Part shown: positions 34,780 through 42,995 of the stretch, piece after piece
Layout: every line of letters begins with the position of its first letter
Position numbering within the stretch: the stretch's first letter is position 1
DNA from: Mycolicibacterium wolinskyi
GTDB taxonomy: Bacteria > Actinomycetota > Actinomycetes > Mycobacteriales > Mycobacteriaceae
Length of the DNA: 64,000 nucleotides
Assembly (NCBI RefSeq): GCF_002101965.1
Contig: NZ_LQQA01000010.1
Location: 421,907-485,906, forward strand
Direction: 5' to 3'
Notes under the pieces: model-generated
Seen by the model: only the letters and a program-made list of their open reading frames with translations
What the model was told of the DNA's origin: nothing
The model's database searches: none
Position numbers and translations under genes: made by a program

Positions 34780-35972
34780 GCTTTGGCGCCCTCCGGGAGC
34801 ACTGCGGGATGCAGCGGCGCGTCCATGTCGTGCACCGCGGGCAGCACCTCGGCGGCGAACAGCTTGACGCTCTCCATCGCGTCCTCGTACGGCATGGTGC
34901 CGAACTGCGGCACGATGGTGACCTCGGAGAACGAGCAGGCCTCCTGAGCGGCCTTGAGCCGCTTGAAGATCTCCTCGGGCGTGCCGATCAGCAGGTTCGA
35001 CGCGTGATAGCCCGGGGGGCCTTTCTTGTCACCTGGCTTCGGGCCGCCGGTACCGTCGCCCTGCACCGATTCGGCGAGTAGCGCCGTCGCCGATCCCTCG
35101 CGGTTCGCATAGGCCTCATAGCCCTTGACGCCCTTGAAGTTCGACGCGTCGGCGAAACCGTAGTGCACCGTGACGTCCCGGTTGGCGGTGTAGATCCATT
35201 CCTCGGTTTTGGGCACGTCGTCCTCGGATGCCACGCAGTACATGAACATCACGTTCTTCGGCTGGCACGGCGGCAGGCCCTCTTCGGCGCGGAAGGTGTT
35301 GACCTTCTTGACTTCCTCACCGGCGTCCCAGATGGGCTTGTTGCCGACGAACAACGGCACCATGCCACGCCGGGCCAGGATCTCCAGGGATTCCGGCGTC
35401 GACGACGAACTGTAGATGCGGTCGAACAGATCCTTGCTGAGCGGCTCAGGGCGCAGCGACATCTCGGGGAACTTGAAGATCTCACCGTCGTAGGAGAACC
35501 GTTCCCCGGAGAACGCGAGCTTGAGCACGTCGAGGGTCTCGTTGAACCGCTGCCGGCTCTCCTCGCGGGGCACGCCGACGGCGTCGAACTCACTCTTGGA
35601 CACGCCACGGCCCAGGCCGATCGTCGTGTAGCGGCCGTTCGAGACGATGTCGAGGTAGGCGATCTGGTGGGCGAGCCGCACCGGATGCCACCACGGCGCC
35701 ACCGCGACGAACGTGCCGAGGCTCACCCGCTCGGTGCGCGCGGCGAAGTACGTGAGCGCCTGAATAGGGTTGGGCGTCATGCCGTATGGCGTGCCCTGGT
35801 GCTCGGGGAACCAGATCCCGTCGAAGCCCAGCGGTTCGGCGAGATCGCCGAGCGCCAGCGCAGCCTGCACGCACTTGTAGTCGGGCGTGGCGGGCGGTGT
35901 GCTGAAGTCACCGGCCAGCACGCGATCCCAATCGTGGGAGTTCTGCGCTCCCGTACCCAGATTGACTTTCAT
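34776..35972 (-). CDS. LLM-class flavin-dependent oxidoreductase
   Basis: This 398-aa luciferase-like protein has FDGIWFPEHQGTPYGMTPNP, TERVSLGTFVAVAPWWHPVR, IGLGRGVSKSEFDAVGV and a C-terminal SFSEVTIVPQFGTMPYEDAM. It is larger than the F420 type at 11265 and may be an FMNH2-dependent monooxygenase or an F420 enzyme. The ATG at 35972 is preceded by AGGAGCCGTA. An inverted repeat separates it from the Rieske gene. Confidence 0.88.
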   Translation of the reverse strand: MKVNLGTGAQNSHDWDRVLAGDFSTPPATPDYKCVQAALALGDLAEPLGFDGIWFPEHQGTPYGMTPNPIQALTYFAARTERVSLGTFVAVAPWWHPVRLAHQIAYLDIVSNGRYTTIGLGRGVSKSEFDAVGVPREESRQRFNETLDVLKLAFSGERFSYDGEIFKFPEMSLRPEPLSKDLFDRIYSSSSTPESLEILARRGMVPLFVGNKPIWDAGEEVKKVNTFRAEEGLPPCQPKNVMFMYCVASEDDVPKTEEWIYTANRDVTVHYGFADASNFKGVKGYEAYANREGSATALLAESVQGDGTGGPKPGDKKGPPGYHASNLLIGTPEEIFKRLKAAQEACSFSEVTIVPQFGTMPYEDAMESVKLFAAEVLPAVHDMDAPLHPAVLPEGAKA

Positions 35973-35990
35973 TACGGCTCCTAACTGGAC

Positions 35991-36041
35991 TGATTTGTGC
36001 ACCTTCAGCGGCGGTGGGCGCCGGTGGGTGTGCACAAATCA
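35991..36041 (-). repeat. Inverted repeat between Rieske and LLM genes
   Basis: TGATTTGTGCAC (35991-36002) and GTGCACAAATCA (36030-36041) are perfect 12-bp inverted repeats 27 bases apart. The right arm covers the Rieske stop codon (TGA on the minus strand). The hairpin could limit read-through or protect a processed mRNA end inside the operon. No T tract follows, so a strong terminator is unlikely. Confidence 0.75.
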
Positions 36042-37382
36042 CTGGATTTCGCGGGGCTCTCCGACACCCATGTACTTGGACAGTTGGTAGTGCAGGTTGA
36101 CCGTGCTGCGTTCTCGGTACGGGTTCGGCTTCGTGCCGGGGAAACCCATGGACTTCATGCCCTGCTGGACGGCGGCCATATTGGAAAAGTCCTGCGGCAG
36201 CACCGAGAGCCAGTTGGGGCTGTCGGCCGGGGTATACTGCCATTCGGTCTGCGGCTCTTGGCCTTTCGGATACAGCTCGAACACGCTGACCTCGAAGATG
36301 CACTTGTCCGGGTTGTAGCTCGGGTCGGGCCTGGCGCTGTAGCACAGCGCGCTCGTGAGCCCCTGGCCGATCTGGAAGTTCGGGAAGATCTGCCACGCCG
36401 TACCGCTCTGCCCGAGGATGTCGGCGGGGATGGTCGGCCAGATCACGCCGCGGGCCTCGTCGTCGCGGCGGGCCGAGGTCAGCCAATGCTCGAGCACCTT
36501 GTCGGCGGGCGTGCCCTCGGGAAGTTCGTCGACAAGCCGCTTGGCGGCATTGACCAGCGTCTGCGTGGTCGTCGCGTTGGTCTCCTCCATGGTGTAAACC
36601 TGCATCTCGGCGGTCGAGATGCGCGGATCACCGGTGCCAAGCCGGATCTTGGACTTGGTCTCGTCCATGCCCTTCGGGGCGTCATAGCCGATGTTGCTGT
36701 GCCGGCCCTGGGCTTTCGCCCAGCCCTTGAACTCGCCGAATCGGTTGAACTCGGGATGCGTGGTGAAGACGTGGTAGGTCTCGTTGAAGGCCTCCATCGC
36801 GACTTTCCAGTTGCAGTCGAAGTACAGCCATTTGCGCCACTTGTAGCGCATGTTCTCCAAGCCGAACGGGTCGAGGATCTTCGCGGCCGGAAACAGGTAA
36901 TCCGCAAGGGGTTCCGGGTCGGTGTCCATGTTGATGAACAGCCAGCCGCCCCAGGTGTCGACGGTCACGGGTGGCAGGTGGGTGTTCTGCGGTGTCAGCG
37001 CACCTTTCCAGTCGTCCTGTTCCCGGATGTGGGTGCATGCGCCGTTGAGATCGTAGGTCCAGCCGTGGAATCCGCACACGAACGACTTGCGGGTGCGGGC
37101 GCAGGCGTTCTTGGCCCCCTTGGGGGTATCGATGAGACGCCGGCCGCGGTGCATGCACACGTTGTGGTGGGCCGCGAACTCGTTCGGCCCGGTGCGTACC
37201 ACGATGATCGAATCGTCGAGGATGTCGTAAGTCAGGTAGCTGCCGATTTCGGGGATGTCCTCGACCCGCCCCACCTGCTGCCACACCTTGCGCCACAACC
37301 GGTCTCGTTCGGCACGCGCGTACTCCGGTGAGATATAGGCGTCGACGTCGATCGCCATCGGGTCGGCGAGCTCTTCGGTCAT
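36039..37382 (-). CDS. Rieske non-heme iron oxygenase, large subunit
   Basis: This 447-aa ring-hydroxylating oxygenase alpha subunit has the Rieske [2Fe-2S] ligands C76-x-H78 (NVCMHRGRRL) and C103-x2-H106 (CGFHGW). It also has a catalytic domain with the mononuclear iron-site segment EAFNETYHVFTTHPEF, whose two His are iron ligands. It is likely a monooxygenase on a cyclic compound. No beta subunit, ferredoxin or reductase is next to it, so electron donors must come from elsewhere. It lies 13 bases after the SDR gene and is the second gene of the operon. Confidence 0.9.
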   Translation of the reverse strand: MTEELADPMAIDVDAYISPEYARAERDRLWRKVWQQVGRVEDIPEIGSYLTYDILDDSIIVVRTGPNEFAAHHNVCMHRGRRLIDTPKGAKNACARTRKSFVCGFHGWTYDLNGACTHIREQDDWKGALTPQNTHLPPVTVDTWGGWLFINMDTDPEPLADYLFPAAKILDPFGLENMRYKWRKWLYFDCNWKVAMEAFNETYHVFTTHPEFNRFGEFKGWAKAQGRHSNIGYDAPKGMDETKSKIRLGTGDPRISTAEMQVYTMEETNATTTQTLVNAAKRLVDELPEGTPADKVLEHWLTSARRDDEARGVIWPTIPADILGQSGTAWQIFPNFQIGQGLTSALCYSARPDPSYNPDKCIFEVSVFELYPKGQEPQTEWQYTPADSPNWLSVLPQDFSNMAAVQQGMKSMGFPGTKPNPYRERSTVNLHYQLSKYMGVGEPREIQ

Positions 37383-37395
37383 GAATTCTCCTCCT

Positions 37396-38241
37396 TCAGG
37401 GCCGGGTGATGGCCGCGCGGAAGTTCTCGTCTTTGAGGAACAGCGAGGTGTTGTCCCCGCCGAGGTGGGTCCAGCGCAAGTTCAGACCGCCGTCGACAAG
37501 CAGGGTCTGACCGGTGATGTAGCTCGACAGATCGGACAGCAGGAAGAGGATCGCCCCGGCCTGCTCTTCGGGTGTGCCGCGGCGGCCCATCGCAATGGCG
37601 CGCCGGTCCCGCTCGGGGTCGGCATCGACATAGGTTGCCGAGGCCGCGGTTTCGGTCACGCCCGGCGCCACCGCGTTGACACGGATACCGGCCGCGGCGA
37701 GTTCGGCCGCCATGGTGCGGGTGGCCGCGACGATCGCGGCCTTCGCCGTGCCGTAGGCGACATGGAAAGGCGCGGTGTTCATCCCACTGATCGACGACAC
37801 CGAGACGATCGAACCCGGATTGCCGCCGGCCCGAATCTCGGCAGCCACGGCCTGGCTCATGAAGAACATGGTCTCGAGGTTCGCGGTGAACAAGTCGCGC
37901 CAGTCGGCGCGTGACACCCGGGTCGACGGCATCCACGTCGACGGCGCGGCACCGCCGGCGACGTTGACCAGACCGTAGAGATTGCCGTCGGTGCGACGTA
38001 CGAGGTCGAGCACGGTCGCGATGCCCTCGTCGGTCGATGCGTCGGCGGCCACCGAGATCACCGCAAGGCCCTTGTCGGCCAACGGGCCGACGTGAGTGTC
38101 GAGGTTGTCCTGCGACCGGCTGACCGCGACGACCGTGGCACCCGCCTCGGCGGCCATGCGGGTCACCGTCGTGCCGATGCCGCCGCCGCCGGCGCCCGAC
38201 ACCACCACGATGCGGCCGTCGAGGTTCAGTGGATTGTCCAT
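37396..38241 (-). CDS. SDR family oxidoreductase
   Basis: This 281-aa SDR is the first gene of the long minus-strand catabolic operon. It has VVVSGAGGGGIGTTVTRMAA for cofactor binding, NVAGG, the active site SSISGMNTAPFHVAYGTAK and the ITGQTLLVDGG C-terminal motif. The long loop GAGGGGIG is unusual compared with the common TGxxxGxG. It is divergent from the SMP-30-like gene across a 120-bp region with two palindromes. Confidence 0.88.
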   Translation of the reverse strand: MDNPLNLDGRIVVVSGAGGGGIGTTVTRMAAEAGATVVAVSRSQDNLDTHVGPLADKGLAVISVAADASTDEGIATVLDLVRRTDGNLYGLVNVAGGAAPSTWMPSTRVSRADWRDLFTANLETMFFMSQAVAAEIRAGGNPGSIVSVSSISGMNTAPFHVAYGTAKAAIVAATRTMAAELAAAGIRVNAVAPGVTETAASATYVDADPERDRRAIAMGRRGTPEEQAGAILFLLSDLSSYITGQTLLVDGGLNLRWTHLGGDNTSLFLKDENFRAAITRP

Positions 38242-38252
38242 GCCGGTCCTAT

Positions 38253-38264
38253 TTGTCCGGACAA
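38253..38264. promoter_or_regulatory. Candidate GntR/HutC operator 1
   Basis: TTGTCCGGACAA is a perfect 12-bp palindrome 12 bases upstream of the SDR start (minus strand). Its GT-N4-AC core fits operators of HutC-type GntR proteins, and such a gene lies at 39977-40714. Confidence 0.6.
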
Positions 38265-38348
38265 CATACGGTGCTCTGCATATTGAAGAACACTATTCCG
38301 CAGGGATTATTCGGCCGTCAAGGCCAGATATTCACGATTCGGCGCCTA

Positions 38349-38360
38349 TTGTCTGGACTA
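38349..38360. promoter_or_regulatory. Candidate GntR/HutC operator 2
   Basis: TTGTCTGGACTA repeats the core of operator 1 (GTCTGGAC versus GTCCGGAC), 96 bases from it centre to centre. It ends one base before the 38362 start codon of the plus-strand gene, so binding would block that promoter or ribosome site. Confidence 0.55.
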
Positions 38361-38361
38361 G

Positions 38362-39969
38362 ATGCGCTTGCTAACGTCCGAGGTCATGAGTGCGCTGTCG
38401 GTATCGGACGCGAGATACACCGCAAACCCTTCCGTCGCCGAGGGGTGGCGGCTACAGCAGGTCACCGCCCCGAGCCGACTCTTCGGCGCAAACGGTCTTC
38501 GAACCGGCCCAGACGGCCGTATCTATGTCGCCCAGGTGACCGGAAGCCAGATCAGTGCGCTCGACATCGACACCGGGGGCATCGAGACCATCAGCGCCAA
38601 GGGCGGCGACATCATCGCGCCCGACGACGTCGCCTTCGACCCGAACGGCAACCTGTACGCGACCGAGGTGATGGACGGCCGAGTGAGCGTGCGCGACACC
38701 TCCGGCACGTCGCGGGTGCTGCGCGACGACGTCCCGTCGGCCAACGGCATCACGTTCCATCAGGGCCGGCTATTCATCGGGGAATGCCGCGAGGGCGGCC
38801 GGCTCATGGAGTTCGATCTCAATGGCGGGACTCCGCGGATCCTGCTCGACGACGTGCCATCGCCCAACGCCATGGAGGTCGGCCCCGACGGGCTCCTCTA
38901 CTTCCCGGTAATGGGCGCGAACCAGATCTGGCGTATCCATCCCGACGGGGGCTCCGTGGAGGTCGTCGCGGGTGATCTCGGTGTGCCGGACGCAGTGAAG
39001 TTCGACGCCGACGGATTCATCGTCTCCACCCAGGTGGCCAGTGGCCAGGTGCTGCGCATCGATCCGCGCAACGGCGAGCAGACGCTGCTGGCCCAGCTCA
39101 CCCCGGGCCTGGACAACCTCACGTTCGTCGGCGATCGGTTGTTCGTCTCGAACTTCACCGGGCAGATCACCGAGGTCCTCGACGGTCAGACCCGCACCCT
39201 GCTCGACGGCGGGCTGAACTGGCCGCTCGATCTCACGGTCGGGCCCGACGGCAGCCTGTACGTCGCCGACGGCACGTACTTCTATCGCGTCGACGGCGCG
39301 TTGCAGACGGTCGGGATGCTGTTCTCGCCGGGGTACCCCGGCTTCCTCCGCGGAGTGACAGCCTCGGGCACAGGCGAATTCGTCGTCACGACGGCCGGTG
39401 ACCAAGTCGTGCGGTACCGTCCGGAAGCTTCCGAAAGTGAAGTTCTCGCCGACGGGGTGGATCAGCCTTATGGCGTGACCCTAGCGCCGGATGGCACGCC
39501 CGTTGTCGTGGAGCAGGGCGCCGGACGCTTACTCGCCGTGCGGCCCGGCGGCATCGAGGTGCTGGCAACCGGTCTGGACACGCCGGTCGGTGTGGCGATC
39601 GGACCCGACGGTGCGCCGTTGGTGTCGGTGTCCGGCGGCGTGGTCCGGGTGACGAGTGCGGGCGTCACACCCCTGGTCGACGGATTACACACGCCGCAGG
39701 GCCTTCTCGTGCGCGATGGCGCGCTCTACATCGTCGACGCCGGCACCAGGGAACTGATCGGCTACGACCTCGACACCGCTGCACGCACCACGATCGCCAC
39801 CGGGCTGCCGGTCGGCCCGCCGCCCGGTGTGGTTCCCAAGCCGCTGCGCGGGATGCCGCCGTTCTCCGGTCCGCAGGGGCCGTTCGCCGGGATCACCGCG
39901 GGACCCGATGGCACGCTTTATGTTTCGGCCGACGGCGACGGCAGTGTGCTGGCGCTGCGGCGCGGCTAG
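38362..39969 (+). CDS. SMP-30/NHL-repeat beta-propeller protein
   Basis: This protein of up to 535 aa is made of repeated GPDGxxYVA / DPNGNLYATE / GPDGSLYVADG units, the signature of SMP-30/gluconolactonase-like or NHL/Vgb beta-propellers; two propellers or one large one would fit the length. It may hydrolyse a lactone, which would fit a product of the Baeyer-Villiger enzyme, but no active-site set is proven. The start is ATG at 38362 or at 38386; an operator sits directly upstream. It is followed after 7 bases by the gntR gene. Confidence 0.8.
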   Translation: MRLLTSEVMSALSVSDARYTANPSVAEGWRLQQVTAPSRLFGANGLRTGPDGRIYVAQVTGSQISALDIDTGGIETISAKGGDIIAPDDVAFDPNGNLYATEVMDGRVSVRDTSGTSRVLRDDVPSANGITFHQGRLFIGECREGGRLMEFDLNGGTPRILLDDVPSPNAMEVGPDGLLYFPVMGANQIWRIHPDGGSVEVVAGDLGVPDAVKFDADGFIVSTQVASGQVLRIDPRNGEQTLLAQLTPGLDNLTFVGDRLFVSNFTGQITEVLDGQTRTLLDGGLNWPLDLTVGPDGSLYVADGTYFYRVDGALQTVGMLFSPGYPGFLRGVTASGTGEFVVTTAGDQVVRYRPEASESEVLADGVDQPYGVTLAPDGTPVVVEQGAGRLLAVRPGGIEVLATGLDTPVGVAIGPDGAPLVSVSGGVVRVTSAGVTPLVDGLHTPQGLLVRDGALYIVDAGTRELIGYDLDTAARTTIATGLPVGPPPGVVPKPLRGMPPFSGPQGPFAGITAGPDGTLYVSADGDGSVLALRRG

Positions 39970-39976
39970 GAGCATT

Positions 39977-40714
39977 ATGACTGTCACCCCTGCCGAGCAC
40001 CGCTACCTGCAAGTCGCACGCACGCTGCGCAAGGAGATCGTGGACGGCGTGTATCCGGTCGGTTCGCAACTGCCCACCGAGCACGAGCTCTGCGAACGTT
40101 TCGAGGTCAGCCGCTACACCATCCGCGAGGCACTGCGTCGCCTCCGTGACGACAACCTCGTGTCCTCGCGCCCAAGGGCCGGAACTCTGGTGGTGCCCCG
40201 AGCCGCGACGAATTCCTATGCGCAGGACGTGATGTCGATCAACGACCTGCTGGCCTTCGCGACCGGTGCACAGTTCACGATCGAATCCAACGCCATGGTC
40301 ACGATCGACGACGAGCTGGCCGAGCGCACGGGCCTCCCGGTGGGGCAGCAATGGCTCGCGGTGCGCGGCTATCGCCAGGCCGACGGCGACGCACCCCCCG
40401 TCTGCCGCACCGAGTACTACATCAACCGCTCGTTCGCCGCCGTCGGGCGGTTGCTGCAACGCCACACCGGCCCCATCTTCCCGCTGATCGAGGACTTGTT
40501 CGGGGTCAGCATCGTCGAGGTCCACCAGGAAATCACCGCGGTGCTCGTGGATGCCGAGCTCGCCGAGCTGCTCAAGGTCGAACCCGGAAGCGCCGCACTG
40601 CAGATGCAGCGCACCTATACGACTTCGGACGGCGAGGTCGCCCAGGTCACCATCAACACCCACCCCTCGGACCGGTTCCGGCACGCCATGACGATGCGCC
40701 GGGTCAAAGGCTGA
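39977..40714 (+). CDS. GntR family (HutC/UTRA) transcriptional regulator
   Basis: This 245-aa protein has an N-terminal winged helix (residues about 8-75: YPVGSQLPTEHELCERFEVS then YTIREALRRLRDDNLV) and a UTRA effector-binding domain (about 95-240) with AVRGYRQADG and TEYYINRSF. It is the natural candidate to bind the paired palindromes upstream of the SMP-30-like gene and the divergent operon, responding to a pathway metabolite. The ATG at 39977 follows AGGAG. Confidence 0.9.
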   Translation: MTVTPAEHRYLQVARTLRKEIVDGVYPVGSQLPTEHELCERFEVSRYTIREALRRLRDDNLVSSRPRAGTLVVPRAATNSYAQDVMSINDLLAFATGAQFTIESNAMVTIDDELAERTGLPVGQQWLAVRGYRQADGDAPPVCRTEYYINRSFAAVGRLLQRHTGPIFPLIEDLFGVSIVEVHQEITAVLVDAELAELLKVEPGSAALQMQRTYTTSDGEVAQVTINTHPSDRFRHAMTMRRVKG

Positions 40715-40717
40715 GCC

Positions 40718-42220
40718 ATGGTGCACACCACACTGGCCGATGCGCTCGCCGATGCGGCGCGCAACACCCCGGACCGGGTGCTACTCATCGACGGCGACGT
40801 TGAGCTGAGCTGCCGCGAACTGTCCGACCGGGCAACGGCGTTGGCAGGGCATATGACTCGGCGGATGCCCGCCGGCAGCGTCGTCTCCTTCATGCTGCCG
40901 AACTGGCATGAGGCCGCGATCATCTATCTGGCGGCGACGCTGGCCGGGATGGTGGCCAATCCGATCTTGCCGTCGCTGCGCGACCACGAACTACGCTTCA
41001 TCCTCGAGGACGCCGACAGCCGGATGATCTTCATCCCCGAGCGGTTCGGCCAGCACGACTACGCGGGCATGCTCACGCGGGTATGCACCGACATGGCATC
41101 GCCGCCCGATGTGGTGGTGGTCCGGGGACACTCGCACATCGCGGTCGATGGACTGGGCGGTTCACCGGATGCCGATCTGCCCGCGCTCGACCCCGATGCC
41201 GTCCGGATGATCCTCTACACCTCCGGCACCACCGGACGTCCCAAAGGCGTTCTGCACAGCCACAAGTCGATCAACGCGCTGATCTACCAGCTGCGCGATC
41301 ATTGGTTGATCGAGCCGGGTGACACCTTCCTGGTGCCCTCCCCCATCGCGCACATCGGCGGGTCGATCTACGCCTTCGAATGTCCGTTGCTGCTGGGCAC
41401 GACGGCGGTGTTGATGCAACGATGGAACGCCGATGACGGCGTTGCGCTCATGACCGAACACCGCTGCACGCACATGGCCGGGGCAACTCCGTTTCTCGAG
41501 CAACTGCTGAATGCGGCCGAACGGGCCGGCACCCGGATGCCCGACTTGAAGGTGTTCATCTGCGGTGGCGCGTCGGTTCCCCCGTCACTGATCCGGCGGG
41601 CGTCCGGGTACTTCGAACGTGCGCTGGTCAGCCGGGTGTACGGGTCCACCGAAGTCCCCGTCACCACCGTCGGCTCACTGCGGCCCGGCGATGTCGACCA
41701 CGCCGCCGAAACCGACGGGCGGCCCGGCGTCGCCGAGATCCGCCTGGTATCGGGCGAAATCCGGGCCCGAGGACCACAGATGCTGCTGGGCTACCTCCAC
41801 CCGGAAGACAACGCCGACTCCTTTGACGCACAAGGCTTTTTCCGCACCGGTGATCTCGGCCGCTGGGTCGACGGCGACTACCTCACGGTGACCGGCCGAG
41901 CGAAGGATCTCATCATCCGCAACGGCGAGAACATCTCCCCCAAGGAGGTCGAGGACATCTTGGTCGGTGAGCTCGGGATCGCCGAGATCGCCGTCGTCGG
42001 CGTGCCAGATGACCGCACAGGCGAACGAGCGTGCGCGGTCATCGTGCCGGCCGACGATCGCCATCCCGACGTCGCCGCGCTGGGCAAGGTGCTGGAGAAG
42101 GCCGGCCTGGCCAAGTTCAAAACGCCGGAGCAGGTGGAGATCTGGGAGGCATTACCGAAGAACGACGCCGGCAAGGTCTTGAAACACCAGATCCGGGCGA
42201 CGCTTACGAAGGTGGACTGA
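40718..42220 (+). CDS. Acyl-CoA synthetase (AMP-binding, FadD-type)
   Basis: This 500-aa ANL-superfamily ligase has the P-loop YTSGTTGRPKGVLHSHKS (about residue 169), the A5 motif SRVYGSTEVPVTT, FRTGDLGRW, the hinge GRAKDLIIRNGENISPKEVE and the C-terminal catalytic Lys in PKNDAGKVLKHQIR. It activates a carboxylic acid to its CoA thioester via an acyl-AMP. It resembles cyclohexanecarboxylate-type ligases. It lies 3 bases after gntR and 1 base before the SDR. Confidence 0.9.
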   Translation: MVHTTLADALADAARNTPDRVLLIDGDVELSCRELSDRATALAGHMTRRMPAGSVVSFMLPNWHEAAIIYLAATLAGMVANPILPSLRDHELRFILEDADSRMIFIPERFGQHDYAGMLTRVCTDMASPPDVVVVRGHSHIAVDGLGGSPDADLPALDPDAVRMILYTSGTTGRPKGVLHSHKSINALIYQLRDHWLIEPGDTFLVPSPIAHIGGSIYAFECPLLLGTTAVLMQRWNADDGVALMTEHRCTHMAGATPFLEQLLNAAERAGTRMPDLKVFICGGASVPPSLIRRASGYFERALVSRVYGSTEVPVTTVGSLRPGDVDHAAETDGRPGVAEIRLVSGEIRARGPQMLLGYLHPEDNADSFDAQGFFRTGDLGRWVDGDYLTVTGRAKDLIIRNGENISPKEVEDILVGELGIAEIAVVGVPDDRTGERACAVIVPADDRHPDVAALGKVLEKAGLAKFKTPEQVEIWEALPKNDAGKVLKHQIRATLTKVD

Positions 42221-42221
42221 C

Positions 42222-42995
42222 ATGCAGGTTGCGATCGTCACGGGGGCCAGCAGCGGTATCGGGTTCGGTTGTGCGACAAAGCTCGCCGAAGCCGGCATGG
42301 CAGTGCTGGGCGCCGGGCGAGACGAGGAACGCCTCGCTGAGCTGGAACGCGCGATCGGTGATCCTGAGCGCGTGCAGACCGTCGCGGCCGACTTGACCGC
42401 CGACGACGGGCCGAGCCGGGTGGTCGAGGCCGCCGTGCAGCGCTGGGGTCATGTCGACTTCCTGATCAACAACGCCGGTATCGGCAGCCCCAAACCGCTG
42501 CACGAGACCGACGATGAAACCTTGGACCACTTTCTCGGGATCATGCTGCGCGCACCTTTCCGGTTGGCGCGGGATGTCTTGCCGCACATGGGTTCCGGCT
42601 CGGCCATCATCAATGTCACCTCGACTTTCGCGGTCGTTGGTGGGCTGCGCGGCGGCGCGTACTCGGCGGCCAAGGGTGGGCTCACTGCGCTCACCACGCA
42701 CATCGCCTGCCAGTACGGCGCGCAGGGAATCCGCTGCAACGCGGTGGCCCCGGGTGTCACGGTGACTCCGATGGTCGAGCATCGGCTGCAGAACGAAGGA
42801 TTCCGCAAGATGCAGACCGAGATGACGCCGCACACCAGGCTCGGCCGGGTCGAGGACGTCGCGTCCACGGTGGCCTTCCTGTGCTCGGACGGCGGCAGTT
42901 TCATCAACGGGCAGACGATCGTCGTCGACGGCGGTTGGAGCTCCACGAAGTATCTGTCCGACCATGCACTCACCTCGGAGTGGGTGCCGCGATGA
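42222..42995 (+). CDS. SDR family oxidoreductase
   Basis: This 257-aa SDR has VTGASSGIGFGCATKLAEAG, NNAGIGSPKPL, an active-site region NVTSTFAVVGGLRGGAYSAA with the YSAAKGG motif, and INGQTIVVDGG near the end. The third SDR of the catabolic region, it probably oxidises or reduces an alcohol/ketone intermediate. Its stop overlaps the next start (ATGA, 42992-42995). Confidence 0.9.
   Translation: MQVAIVTGASSGIGFGCATKLAEAGMAVLGAGRDEERLAELERAIGDPERVQTVAADLTADDGPSRVVEAAVQRWGHVDFLINNAGIGSPKPLHETDDETLDHFLGIMLRAPFRLARDVLPHMGSGSAIINVTSTFAVVGGLRGGAYSAAKGGLTALTTHIACQYGAQGIRCNAVAPGVTVTPMVEHRLQNEGFRKMQTEMTPHTRLGRVEDVASTVAFLCSDGGSFINGQTIVVDGGWSSTKYLSDHALTSEWVPR

Noticed and set aside
36301..36312. TTGTCCGG copy inside the Rieske gene as a third GntR operator
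   Set aside because: It lacks the second half of the palindrome and lies within coding sequence.
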